Assembly: GCA_037892935.1 (NCBI GenBank)
Contig: JAYXKI010000013.1
Coordinates: 992,001 to 1,056,000 of the forward strand
Direction of reading: 5' to 3'
DNA length: 64,000 nucleotides
From: Phlebopus portentosus
Lineage: Eukaryota; Basidiomycota; Agaricomycetes; Boletales; Boletinellaceae
In this document: piece by piece, positions 10,063 to 17,935 of the stretch
Layout: the number at the start of each line of letters is the position of its first letter
Position numbering within the stretch: the first letter of the stretch is position 1
Notes under the pieces: model-generated
The model's database searches: none
Seen by the model: the letters and a program-made list of their open reading frames with translations, nothing else
Told to the model about the DNA's origin: nothing
Made by a program: the position numbers and the translations under genes

Positions 10063-11630
10063 TGTTAGAGGTGTAGGTCCGGGGTTACACCGGTTTCGAT
10101 CCTTTTGCCTAAGCAGCGGTATGTTGTGCAGAGGTGATCTATCTACCCACGTTTAGCTGTACCACATGGTCCCCTTACTATCCTTCCTAGTTGCAGTCCT
10201 GGTAAGGGATGCTTTCAGAGACAAGGTAGAGTAAGAGCAGATTGGGATTTCCAAGAGGCGTAGTAGTACAAAGCACACAATGGATAGTGTAGTAAGACAC
10301 TGTCGCTGTGTGTTAAGAGGATCGAAAGATGGGGGAAAGAGGGCCTACTTCTAACGCTATTTATGCTTTCTGGATAATCCATTTTCTGTCCTATTTCTTA
10401 CTCATCTTCTCTCCACTTTACTCCACCATGCTCCACCTTGCTCCACTTCTCTCCACCATTATATCACTTCCTTCGTCATTCTGCTCCACTGAGCGCCACT
10501 TTGCTCCAATGTATCTCCACTATGACAGAATTCTGTGGGGTTGCTGACTGAGACAATAGAGGTGCTGCTCCAGTATGGAAAGCTCCACTGTCAGTGCTCC
10601 ACTATGATGTCAATTCCATCACCAGGTGGGATTGTAGCTCTTGGTGCAATGTAGGCAGCTCGATATGTGACTCTTCGCTGTTCGTCTTGTGGTCCGTAGG
10701 GTGTAAGCACAACTCGCACATCGGTATTGAGATGTCAGGTTGGTGTAGAGTATGGTCCAATGTATACCATGAACTGTATGAGTTCAGCTGGGGGATGCAG
10801 TTGTGTTCGAGTGACTAGCCATGCTTTGCCTGGGAGTCTAACATCGCGAATGTATTGCCATATCCTTCATTGGAGTACCAGTTGTAGTTGCTTGGTGTCC
10901 AGGTTCGCATTCTTTGGTAAATAAAGGTTTGCTTGTACTGTAGAAGCTGGACATGAGTTATGCAGCTCTGGCTTGTACCATCCTAGTATCCTCCAAGTTA
11001 TCGGGTCTGCAGCTCGAGGGGTTTGAGTTGTAACAATGAGTTCCTCATGTCGCTTGGGTATTATAGGATTTGGTGGATTGGCATGTAACGCTTCTTGCGT
11101 GTGACATTGGACTTCGATTTGGCAGTCACGTGTTTCGCTTGTAGCATGACATACTGTGAAGTATATCTCATAAAGGACCATGTACGCTCGGGCACAAGTC
11201 TGACAGTGCTGGGATGCCAGTGATGTCTCCATTTGGATTGGATTAGCCTTTAGACTTTAGGTGTTAGGCTTTAGTAGTCGTGTTCTAGACTTCTCGGGCT
11301 TCTAGTAGTTTTGATCGCTTCTTGACTTCTTTTGATCGGGTCGGATCGGGAGTTTGGTCGGCGGTGTTAAGGTGACGGTCGGCGGTAGTAAATCGGCGGT
11401 GGTAATTACTGGTTGGCAGTGTTAAGTAGTCCGCAGGGTTACGTACTTGTGGCGTGCTTCTTAGGCGCCCATATATTGCCGTTGATGCCCGTGACCATTG
11501 CCTTGGTCGCGTTAACAGTAGTTTGGATCTAGTGACTGCTAGACTGTTACTAGTCGCGTTTGGAATGCTGATCCTGTTGATCTGCCAATTGTGTCGACCT
11601 TGATGCGAGTTTTTTGAGCGGATCCTTTCA
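10063..11630 (-). repeat. 3' LTR of element B (family 2, 1568 bp)
   Basis: It runs from TGTTAGAGG to CCTTTCA on the plus strand (TG...CA ends) and is near-identical to 47979-49546 and 58122-59699. On the minus strand it holds U3 with a decayed ORF, a TATA box, the transcription start region and R-U5. A purine tract abuts its 5' end, as expected for a 3' LTR. Confidence 0.9.
10591..11232 (-). pseudogene. U3-encoded ORF of family 2 (copy in 3' LTR of B), 214 codons with two UGA
   Basis: An ATG at 11232 opens a 121-codon frame (METSLASQHCQTCARAYMVL...) that ends in TGA at 10867. The same frame continues with WQYIRDVRLPGKAWLVTRTQ and then HPPAELIQFMVCIGPYSTPT, meets a second TGA, and continues with RVTYRAAYIAPRATIPPGDG to a final stop at 10591. 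The continuation looks protein-like, so this was probably one protein of about 213 residues. The family is unknown. It lies in U3, upstream of the element promoter, in the sense orientation. Both TGA codons recur in the other two LTR copies. Confidence 0.5.
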
Positions 11631-11643
11631 CTACCCCCCTCCT
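11631..11643 (-). other. Polypurine tract of element B
   Basis: On the minus strand AGGAGGGGGGTAG directly precedes the TGAAAGG start of the 3' LTR, the expected position of the plus-strand primer of an LTR retrotransposon. The corresponding site in element C lacks it. Confidence 0.7.
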
Positions 11644-11754
11644 AAGATGAACTTTTGGAGAAATGTTCATCCTAATCCATGAGAAAGCTCGGATAAAGGA
11701 GTCGCCTAGTGATAGTTGATGTTGTTATCAAACCATCATCATCACTGCTCAGTT

Positions 11755-12081
11755 ATGTCCAAAGTCGCCGCTGTCTGCGTTGTTTTCATCGCTCTTGTCG
11801 CAATTTTCGGCTTGAATCTTTGGATTCTAGATCGCAGGAGGCATAATGAGGTGAGTTCTCTTGCCTCTGTTTGCAAGTTGCAGCTGCTGATAGTCCCATA
11901 GGAGAACGATTATGAGATGCAATCGGTTCCTAATGAAGGGACTGCAGAAATTCGGCAGCGCGTCAACTGCATATTCCCTGACCCTGATGCGCCTTCCGAT
12001 TCAGCTGAAGCTGTCAATAAAGCAGGTATTTCGGCGCAGGAAAGTCGTGAGAAGGGTGTTTGGGAAGTTGTTGATTTGTAA
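11755..12081 (+). CDS. Small spliced gene antisense to element B, one-pass membrane protein of 91 aa
   Basis: Exon 1 (11755-11850) encodes MSKVAAVCVVFIALVAIFGL and continues with NLWILDRRRHNE, so an N-terminal hydrophobic helix is followed by a basic stop-transfer-like RRR. A GTGAGT donor at 11851 and an ATAG acceptor ending at 11901 remove 51 bp in phase 0, with CTGA branch-like bases just before the acceptor. Exon 2 (11902-12081) encodes ENDYEMQSVPNEGTAEIRQR and an acidic tail ending GVWEVVDL. An in-frame ATG at 11716 would add 13 residues rich in His. The gene runs opposite to pol, between ORF3 and the polypurine tract of B. The homologous 648-bp segment is absent from C, so it cannot be tested there. 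It could be an antisense ORF of the element or a captured host gene; no homolog is recognised. Confidence 0.5.
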
Positions 12082-12339
12082 AGGGTGGTGGGAAGGGATG
12101 TGAATGTGAAATGTAAAATATGCATCATGTAAAAGATTATGACGCAATTGAAAGTGATAAGAAAGAAAAAGTCGTAAAGTCATTACTGAATGAGTTTTCT
12201 GTTGCTTTGGAAGTGGCTTGCCTGGTGTATTGACTGGGCAAGGGGTGATATTTAACCGACCCTGTGCACAGCAATAGGTTCACCTACGGTTCGCCCGCCT
12301 CCAAGGGGTTTTTCAAAAAGTAGAATAGAGTTGGAGTGC

Positions 12340-12606
12340 CTATTGGCTCCTCTTCCTCTGTATAGAAGATAAGAAAAGGGTGCATAATGCGCCATGTATC
12401 ACTGGGATGCACAAGAAGTGCAACAGTTGATAGTTGGTTAAACCAAGTAGGCTTAAACCGCCCATCAACTTATTCACAACTCGGCATTTCAGTGAATATG
12501 GTGAATAAATACCATAGCGAGTTGGGAGTGATGGTTGCATAAAGGCATAATTTGGTCGGATGTGACCATAGATACCATGGGAAAAATAGAATGCATAATT
12601 GACCAT
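12340..12606 (-). CDS. Small ORF after ORF3 of element B, 88 aa
   Basis: The ATG at 12606 lies 59 nt after the ORF3 stop. The product starts MVNYAFYFSHGIYGHIRPNY and is rich in Tyr, Leu and His. The same 88-codon frame is open in element C (49609-49875) with about ten substitutions. The surrounding DNA has repeated TGCATAA-type words that could make the frame open by chance. No known family. Confidence 0.25.
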   Translation of the reverse strand: MVNYAFYFSHGIYGHIRPNYAFMQPSLPTRYGIYSPYSLKCRVVNKLMGGLSLLGLTNYQLLHFLCIPVIHGALCTLFLSSIQRKRSQ

Positions 12607-12664
12607 GTCAGGTCGTGATATGGGAAAGGGGTTGCATAAAAAAATAATGAAAAGCTTGCATAGA

Positions 12665-13663
12665 TTATAGTTCTTCGCTCTCAGGCATAGTTTCCTGTGA
12701 GTTCATCGGCGTAGGCGGTGGTTCGCTAACCTCGTCTGAATCGTCTGAATCGGTTTCATCTGATGAACCAAATTCTTCATCCTGCTCTGTGATAGTGAGC
12801 ATGTTGTCTGGCTGGTAGATCTCGCTTGGATACTGATAGATCGTGATCATCATATCCTCCATCATCAGATGTCTCGTCGCCTGTAGTCTTTCCCTTGCTT
12901 CCTCTTCTCGCTCGTTGAGTTTCATAAGGTATTGTAGGTCATAGTTGACTATCCTTCCTTCAACTAAGTGGTGTGTGATGTCATCGATTGACAGACCATT
13001 TGCTTGGCCTGTAGATTGTCTGGCTCGAATGAGCTCCTGGTACATAGTACCTTCGTAGTACTTCGTCATGTTGAGTACCACCATGAACTGCATGGCATGG
13101 GAAGCATAAAAGGCTGTCTGATCAGCTAGGTAGTTCATGTACTTCATCATATCCACGCTGATGGGATGATAGTGGCTCCATCGCATTATTTGGTTAAGAG
13201 TTGCAATTGTCAGGCCTCGTCTGTAGGCGCAAATTTGAATTGCTGAGTGGTAGATACCCATGACATTCTTGTATGTCAGTTCGTGGCTGAAGTCAATTTG
13301 TCCTCGATGTAAGGCTCGTGTCTCGAGTTTGACTGCATAGGTAAGGAATGCATCGTCATTGAGTCGTCGGACTGCTGCATCTCGAGGGTTACTGAGTTTA
13401 AGCAGTTGTCCTTCTGGTTGCTTCGGTACCATAAGATCAGGTTGTTCTTTGGCTGGCTGATGGACTGCGTTCCATTTGTCGAATAGGTCGTCGAAGTATT
13501 TCCCTGGGCATGAGGGTATGATCTCTTCTTCGTAGTTCTCTTGGTTAAAGCGGTTGCATAGCTGTGGCCATTGATAACGTTTGGTAAGTGGCTTTAGTGT
13601 AAACGTCCAATCAGGTGCATCTTCAGATGTACTGAATGCTTGGAGTTCATCAAAGACTGGCAT
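12665..13663 (-). CDS. ORF3 of family 2 (element B), 332-aa protein of unknown function
   Basis: It begins MPVFDELQAFSTSEDAPDWT and ends in a strongly acidic Ser/Asp/Glu tail. The middle is helical in character, with AAVRRLNDDAFLTYAVKLET, then IYHSAIQICAYRRGLTIATL and YMNYLADQTAFYASHAMQFM. No catalytic motif, zinc cluster, signal peptide or clear membrane span is seen. It follows pol (a 255-nt gap in element C), in the place where env sits in retroviruses, but lacks env hallmarks. In B the gap is filled by the nested element O. It stays open although gag-pol neighbours carry several stops. It is not recognisably related to the U3 ORF of family 1. Confidence 0.65.
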   Translation of the reverse strand: MPVFDELQAFSTSEDAPDWTFTLKPLTKRYQWPQLCNRFNQENYEEEIIPSCPGKYFDDLFDKWNAVHQPAKEQPDLMVPKQPEGQLLKLSNPRDAAVRRLNDDAFLTYAVKLETRALHRGQIDFSHELTYKNVMGIYHSAIQICAYRRGLTIATLNQIMRWSHYHPISVDMMKYMNYLADQTAFYASHAMQFMVVLNMTKYYEGTMYQELIRARQSTGQANGLSIDDITHHLVEGRIVNYDLQYLMKLNEREEEARERLQATRHLMMEDMMITIYQYPSEIYQPDNMLTITEQDEEFGSSDETDSDDSDEVSEPPPTPMNSQETMPESEEL

Positions 13664-13841
13664 GTCTGAGTAGTAGTTGTCTTTGAGAGATGAGTAGCTG
13701 TTAGGATTCGAGTTGATGATCCTTAAGCTCGAGTTTCTTCATCTTTTATACCATCCTGTTGGTATGTCGCCTCTCTCTTGCCTAATTTGTCTTCTTCTGC
13801 TATCGCTTTGAGGTGCCTGTTACGAAAATTGTGGATATACA

Positions 13842-14825
13842 ATGCGGCGTGGTATCAGACACTTTACACACCGAATTATGCAGCCTAATCAAGAGCATTT
13901 CGAAAGGCTTCAAGGACAGAATAGTGGAGGCGATTCTCGCCCACTAGTACAGCAAGGACCTGGGGAGGTCGCTGTGGAATATATTCAAGAGGAACCTGAT
14001 CGACGATATTACGAGGACGAACGCGACGAAAGGGAGGACCCATACGATTTACAGCAAGGACTAGCTGGAATGCATATTGGACATACTCCTCCACCCGAGC
14101 GAAGCTACGTGGACATGGAAGAACGGAACATCGCAAGATACGTGGAACTCCTGCAGAAGAGACGATATCGACATAGTGCAACCAGACGCTTTGTTCATGA
14201 AAGCCTGGTCTGTACAAACTGCTATTTGGCATACCAAAGGAGTTGGGTTCTTTCGGAGTGGCTCCTCAAGAACTTCGTGGAGCGCTTAGTAACTAGGGAA
14301 GGAGCCGATGTCAAGATTCGGCATAAACCCGGACCTTCAGAACGAACGTTTGACCAACCATTACCGAACCGCGGAATGAGCGCATACGACCACGAGGTAT
14401 CTGTATGGCTCGGCGATAGGGATATCTATGCACTGAAGGTTGGCGTGAGAGCTTGGATCAATCAGCATCGTCACCAGACCTTGTGTCGAAACACTGCAGT
14501 GGAAGTCGATTGGCCAATCTATTACAGGGCGCCATCGGACGTCGAAAGTCTTATCGAAGAAGCAACGGATCGAATGCTAGAAGCATGGGAACGATCGGAA
14601 GAAGGGGTTATTACAGTCGACGAATGGCGCGGGACGAATCACCTGGGAAGAAGATACAGGTTAACGTCGGGCACCGGACTACAATTCTCCGACATCGATA
14701 TCGCGGCTAGGCACAGAAGAGTGTCTGCTAAATTTACACAGCCGCCAAGGTTAATCTCCGATGATCGGCAGGGGTTGCCGATACCAAATCCCGAAATAAC
14801 GGTCAGCCCCATGATGGAAGACTAA
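13842..14825 (+). CDS. U3-encoded ORF of family 1, 327 aa (copy in 5' LTR of O)
   Basis: The ATG lies 24 nt inside the LTR and the frame fills 984 of 1607 bp, ending before the CCAAT and TATA elements, so it lies wholly in U3. The protein starts MRRGIRHFTHRIMQPNQEHF, has a charged linker (DRRYYEDERDEREDPYDLQQ) and a possible metal site H-x6-H-x4-C-x2-C in HSATRRFVHESLVCTNC (about residues 111-127). Further segments are YQRSWVLSEWLLKNFVERLV and DVESLIEEATDRMLEAWERS. There is no signal peptide or membrane span. In genomic RNA it would be the last ORF, made from the 3' LTR, the position of nef or sag in retroviruses. The function is unknown; it is intact in all five copies here. Confidence 0.75.
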   Translation: MRRGIRHFTHRIMQPNQEHFERLQGQNSGGDSRPLVQQGPGEVAVEYIQEEPDRRYYEDERDEREDPYDLQQGLAGMHIGHTPPPERSYVDMEERNIARYVELLQKRRYRHSATRRFVHESLVCTNCYLAYQRSWVLSEWLLKNFVERLVTREGADVKIRHKPGPSERTFDQPLPNRGMSAYDHEVSVWLGDRDIYALKVGVRAWINQHRHQTLCRNTAVEVDWPIYYRAPSDVESLIEEATDRMLEAWERSEEGVITVDEWRGTNHLGRRYRLTSGTGLQFSDIDIAARHRRVSAKFTQPPRLISDDRQGLPIPNPEITVSPMMED

Positions 14826-15114
14826 ACGGCAGAAGCTCGGCCGGAGTAACGGAGCGCCGGCGAAGCGAGATCGCGGCACATGGAAGAAGTCTCTCGTGGG
14901 AGGATTGGCGTTAAGGATTAACATGTGATAGGAATGGAGATCGATAGAAGCCTGGGGAAAGCTTCTTCGGAACGGAAGGAAATTAGGGCCTGCCTAATAG
15001 GGAAGGAAGTAGTCGGTGGTGCAACCAGGAGTTTCGGTAGCACCACCAGAGTTGTCAGTGGTACTACAGATTCAAGAGAGTAGTAGTGACACCAGCTGAA
15101 ACATATTGTCCTAA

Positions 15115-15219
15115 CCAATAGCGAGGCATGGTCGGTAGTATTTGGTAGTCGGTAGTATTCAGTAGAAACTTTATTTAAAGGCGCCAGCTGAGCGGGGTGT
15201 TGTCCCTCAGCAAAATTAT
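15115..15219 (+). promoter_or_regulatory. LTR promoter of element O
   Basis: CCAAT at 15115-15119, TATA-like TTATTTAAAG at 15171-15180, and the inferred RNA start AGCAAAATTAT at 15209. In O this promoter is now separated from its own body by element I. Confidence 0.6.
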
Positions 15220-15297
15220 TTTGTACTTTCAATCATAACTGTACCCCTTTGATTGAACCTCTGCTCTACTACTTGTTACGAAAATTGTGGATATACA

Positions 15298-16281
15298 ATG
15301 CGGCGTGGTATCAGACGCTTTACACACCGAATTATGCAGCCTAATCAAGAGCATTTCGAAAGGCTTCAAGGACAGAATAGTGGAGGCGATTCTCGCCCAC
15401 TAGTACAGCAAGGACCTGGGGAGGTCGCTGTGGAATATATTCAAGAGGAACCTGATCGACGATATTACGAAGACGAACGCGACGAAAGGGAGGACCCATA
15501 CGATTTACAGCAAGGACTAGCTGGAATGCATATTGGACATACTCCTCCACCCGAGCGAAGCTATGTGGACATGGAAGAACGGAACATCGCAAGATACGTG
15601 GAACTCCTGCAGAAGAGACGATATCGACATAGTGCAACCAGACGCTTTGTTCATGAAAGCCTGGTTTGTACAAACTGCTATTTGGCATACCAAAGGAGTT
15701 GGGTTCTTTCGGAGTGGCTCCTCAAGAACTTCGTGGAGCGCTTAGTAACTAGGGAAGGGGCCGATGTCAAGATTCGGCATAAACCCGGACCTTCAGAACG
15801 AACGTTTGACCAACCATTACCGAACCGCGGAATGAGCGCATACGACCACGAGGTATCTGTATGGCTCGGCGATAGGGATATCTATGCACTGAAGGTTGGC
15901 GTGAGAGCTTGGATCAATCAGCATCGTCACCAGACCTTGTGTCGAAACACTGCAGTAGAAGTCGATTGGCCAATCTATTACAGGGCGCCATCGGACGTCG
16001 AAAGTCTTATCGAAGAAGCAACGGATCGAATGCTAGAAGCATGGGAACGATCGGAAGAAGGGGTTATTACAGTCGACGAATGGCGCGGGACGAATCACCT
16101 GGGAAGAAGATACAGGTTAACGTCGGGCACCGGACTACAATTCTCCGACATCGATATCGCGGCTAGGCACAGAAGAGTGTCTGCTAAATTTACACAGCCG
16201 CCAAGGTTAATCTCCGATGATCGGCAGGGGTTGCCGATACCAAATCCCGAAATAACGGTCAGCCCCATGATGGAAGACTAA
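15298..16281 (+). CDS. U3-encoded ORF of family 1, 327 aa (5' LTR of I)
   Basis: Same protein as at 13842-14825, with one replacement (H7 to R). The frame is also open upstream through the LTR edge into the target LTR, but the ATG inside the LTR is the only start shared by all copies. If transcribed from this 5' copy, RNA would need to start upstream of the element promoter. Confidence 0.7.
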   Translation: MRRGIRRFTHRIMQPNQEHFERLQGQNSGGDSRPLVQQGPGEVAVEYIQEEPDRRYYEDERDEREDPYDLQQGLAGMHIGHTPPPERSYVDMEERNIARYVELLQKRRYRHSATRRFVHESLVCTNCYLAYQRSWVLSEWLLKNFVERLVTREGADVKIRHKPGPSERTFDQPLPNRGMSAYDHEVSVWLGDRDIYALKVGVRAWINQHRHQTLCRNTAVEVDWPIYYRAPSDVESLIEEATDRMLEAWERSEEGVITVDEWRGTNHLGRRYRLTSGTGLQFSDIDIAARHRRVSAKFTQPPRLISDDRQGLPIPNPEITVSPMMED

Positions 16282-16570
16282 ACGGCAGAAGCTCGGCCGG
16301 AGTAACGGAGCGCCGGCGAAGCGAGATCGCGGCACATGGAAGAAGTCTCTCGTGGGAGGATTGGCGTTAAGGATTAACATGTGATAGGAACGGAGATCGA
16401 TAGAAGCCTGGGGAAAGCTTCTTCGGAATGGAAGGAAATTAGGGCCTGCCTAATAGGGAAGGAAGTAGTCGGTGGTGCAACCAGGAGTTTCGGTAGCACC
16501 ACCAGAGTTGTCAGTGGTACTACAGATTCAAGAGAGTAGTAGTGACACCAGCTGAAACATATTGTCCTAA

Positions 16571-16675
16571 CCAATAGCGAGGCATGGTCGGTAGTATTTG
16601 GTAGTCGGTAGTATTCAGTAGAAACTTTATTTAAAGGCGCCAGCTGAGCGGGGTGTTGTCCCTCAGCAAAATTAT
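16571..16675 (+). promoter_or_regulatory. LTR promoter and inferred RNA start of element I
   Basis: CCAAT at 16571-16575 and TATA-like TTATTTAAAG at 16627-16636. AGCAAAATTAT at 16665-16675, about 30 nt past the TATA, is complementary to the primer site after the LTR. If the self-priming reading is right, it marks the exact 5' end of the RNA. Confidence 0.65.
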
Positions 16676-16882
16676 TTTGTACTTTCAATCATAACTGTAC
16701 CCCTTTGATTGAACCTCTGCTCTACTGCTGGGTCAAGCTTGAGCCTATAGCTCGCTTCTTAGTAGTACATCTAACCTTCGCTACTCTACTCTCCAATTAT
16801 ACATTGTCAGAAGGAGGAAGCAGGGACTTGTTCCGGTACGCTCGGACTAACCACCTCGTCCGAAAATACTGGTCCTAACATT

Positions 16883-16893
16883 ATAATTTTGCT
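16883..16893 (+). other. Self-priming primer-binding site of element I
   Basis: After the LTR end CCTAACA and a 2-nt TT spacer comes ATAATTTTGCT, the reverse complement of AGCAAAATTAT at 16665. Complementarity is exactly 11 nt and fails on both sides. No 3'-tRNA complement starting with TGG is present at the usual place. Confidence 0.65.
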
Positions 16894-16949
16894 CCAATCC
16901 TGGGATAATCAATCTTGCTGTTTCATAGTGCAAGACCCACTATCGATCA

Positions 16950-17018
16950 GTAAGTATTGCTCTGCCCCGGGAGGGTTTCTCCTGTGCCTGTTAATTCAGT
17001 TAGCTGATCAACGATAAG
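16950..17018 (+). other. Candidate leader intron of element I
   Basis: A strong donor CA/GTAAGT at 16950 and an ATAAG acceptor ending at 17018, with CTGAT branch-like bases at 17004-17008. Removing it joins ORF A in phase to a frame that stays open back to a TAA at 16772, without any ATG. The donor is conserved in O (28210). Confidence 0.4.
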
Positions 17019-17935
17019 CGTATCGTCGACGGCTAAAGCAGGCTTACACACTCCATCGGAGTTTTGTTAGAGCGCTCCATACATTCGAAGAAGAAGTCAA
17101 TTCGGCGTTTCGCACGATAAACTTCTATCGAGGTAAGAAGCACTCAAACACCCCTATCTTAGAACCCTACCGGTCGGTTATACTATCCGCCCTGGAGCTT
17201 CGTATCACCGCCGAAAGACAAGAAAGAGTTGGGAGGAAGTTCTTGCTTGTACACGCGGACAACCTGTTGAACGGACACAGTTTCAATTGGGAGGCACTCA
17301 GAGGTCCGACGCCAGTTGAAGAAGAACTACTCGCTCTGTGTCAAGAATATAAAGCGTTCGAATACACCCTACTTGAACATTCTCATTTCCTCCACCAAGT
17401 CCTACTACAAATCTATCAAGGCAACTACACTACTGCGAAACAGCTATGTCACCGATGGAACTGTGGCAAGCTGGTTGGTCTAGTTTCTGGTTTACACTAT
17501 GCATCGTCTGGTTTTCTTCCATGGTATACGTCATTGCTCAACAACTCCGAGGTCGAATCAGCCTTCTTCGAGGCTTTGGAACGCTATGGACGTGGGTGGA
17601 ACGGCAAGACAACGAAAGAAGTTCCCCATTCCGTCATGCCGGTCGGAGATTTCTACTCCAAACTCAACGACTGGCAGTTCCTCAACCCGGACCTGGAGAA
17701 CGTATGGAATCCGCTCTGGCACGCATCAGCGAACGACTCAACAGTCTACACGGACGCTTGGACCGAATGGTCAGTGCTGACGGGCAACCCAACCAAGTTG
17801 TCTCCGCCCTGCGTCACGCCGTCATCGACCTCGACAATCGACTTACTAGCGTTGATCGGTCCCTCAGAACTCTCACAGCTACTGTCGCTCGACTCTACGA
17901 CATGGGCTCTCAATACTCCGAGAACCTTACCGTAG
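17018..17935 (+). CDS. ORF A of element I: AUG-less leader frame
   Basis: An open frame of 305 codons with no ATG before the start of ORF0. Segments include AYTLHRSFVRALHTFEEEVN, NFYRGKKHSNTPILEPYRSV, LEYKAF-like helices, and CQEYKAFEYTLLEHSHFLHQ. Compared with element O over 17018-17445, 17 of 20 base differences are silent in this frame, which argues that it is translated. It overlaps ORF0 by 490 bp in another frame. Initiation could be at a near-cognate codon or via an unknown splice; a -1 shift into ORF0 is also possible. No family is recognised. Confidence 0.5.
   Translation, partial: AYRRRLKQAYTLHRSFVRALHTFEEEVNSAFRTINFYRGKKHSNTPILEPYRSVILSALELRITAERQERVGRKFLLVHADNLLNGHSFNWEALRGPTPVEEELLALCQEYKAFEYTLLEHSHFLHQVLLQIYQGNYTTAKQLCHRWNCGKLVGLVSGLHYASSGFLPWYTSLLNNSEVESAFFEALERYGRGWNGKTTKEVPHSVMPVGDFYSKLNDWQFLNPDLENVWNPLWHASANDSTVYTDAWTEWSVLTGNPTKLSPPCVTPSSTSTIDLLALIGPSELSQLLSLDSTTWALNTPRTLP

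Larger units (their letters stand above)
13818..15273 (+). repeat. 5' LTR of element O, left part
   Basis: It starts TGTTACGAAAATTG and is interrupted at CTACT (15269-15273) by element I; it resumes at 27990. It shares the variants ACTTTACAC and CAATCATACATTG with the 3' LTR of O, which ties the two halves to the same element. Confidence 0.95.
15274..16880 (+). repeat. 5' LTR of element I
   Basis: It runs TGTTACG...CCTAACA. U3 is about 1391 bp and holds the 327-codon ORF; R-U5 is about 216 bp from the inferred start at 16665. Confidence 0.95.

Noticed and set aside
12665..13663. ORF3 as an envelope gene
   Set aside because: It lacks a signal peptide, a membrane anchor and a cleavage site; only its position resembles env.
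13842..14289. Short frames inside the U3 ORF on both strands
   Set aside because: They recur in every LTR only because the parent sequence does; the 327-codon frame carries the silent-change bias.
16881..16910. A tRNA-type primer-binding site
   Set aside because: No TGG plus tRNA 3'-end complement stands at the LTR edge; the first TGG is 20 nt in. The 11-nt self-complement explains the position better.
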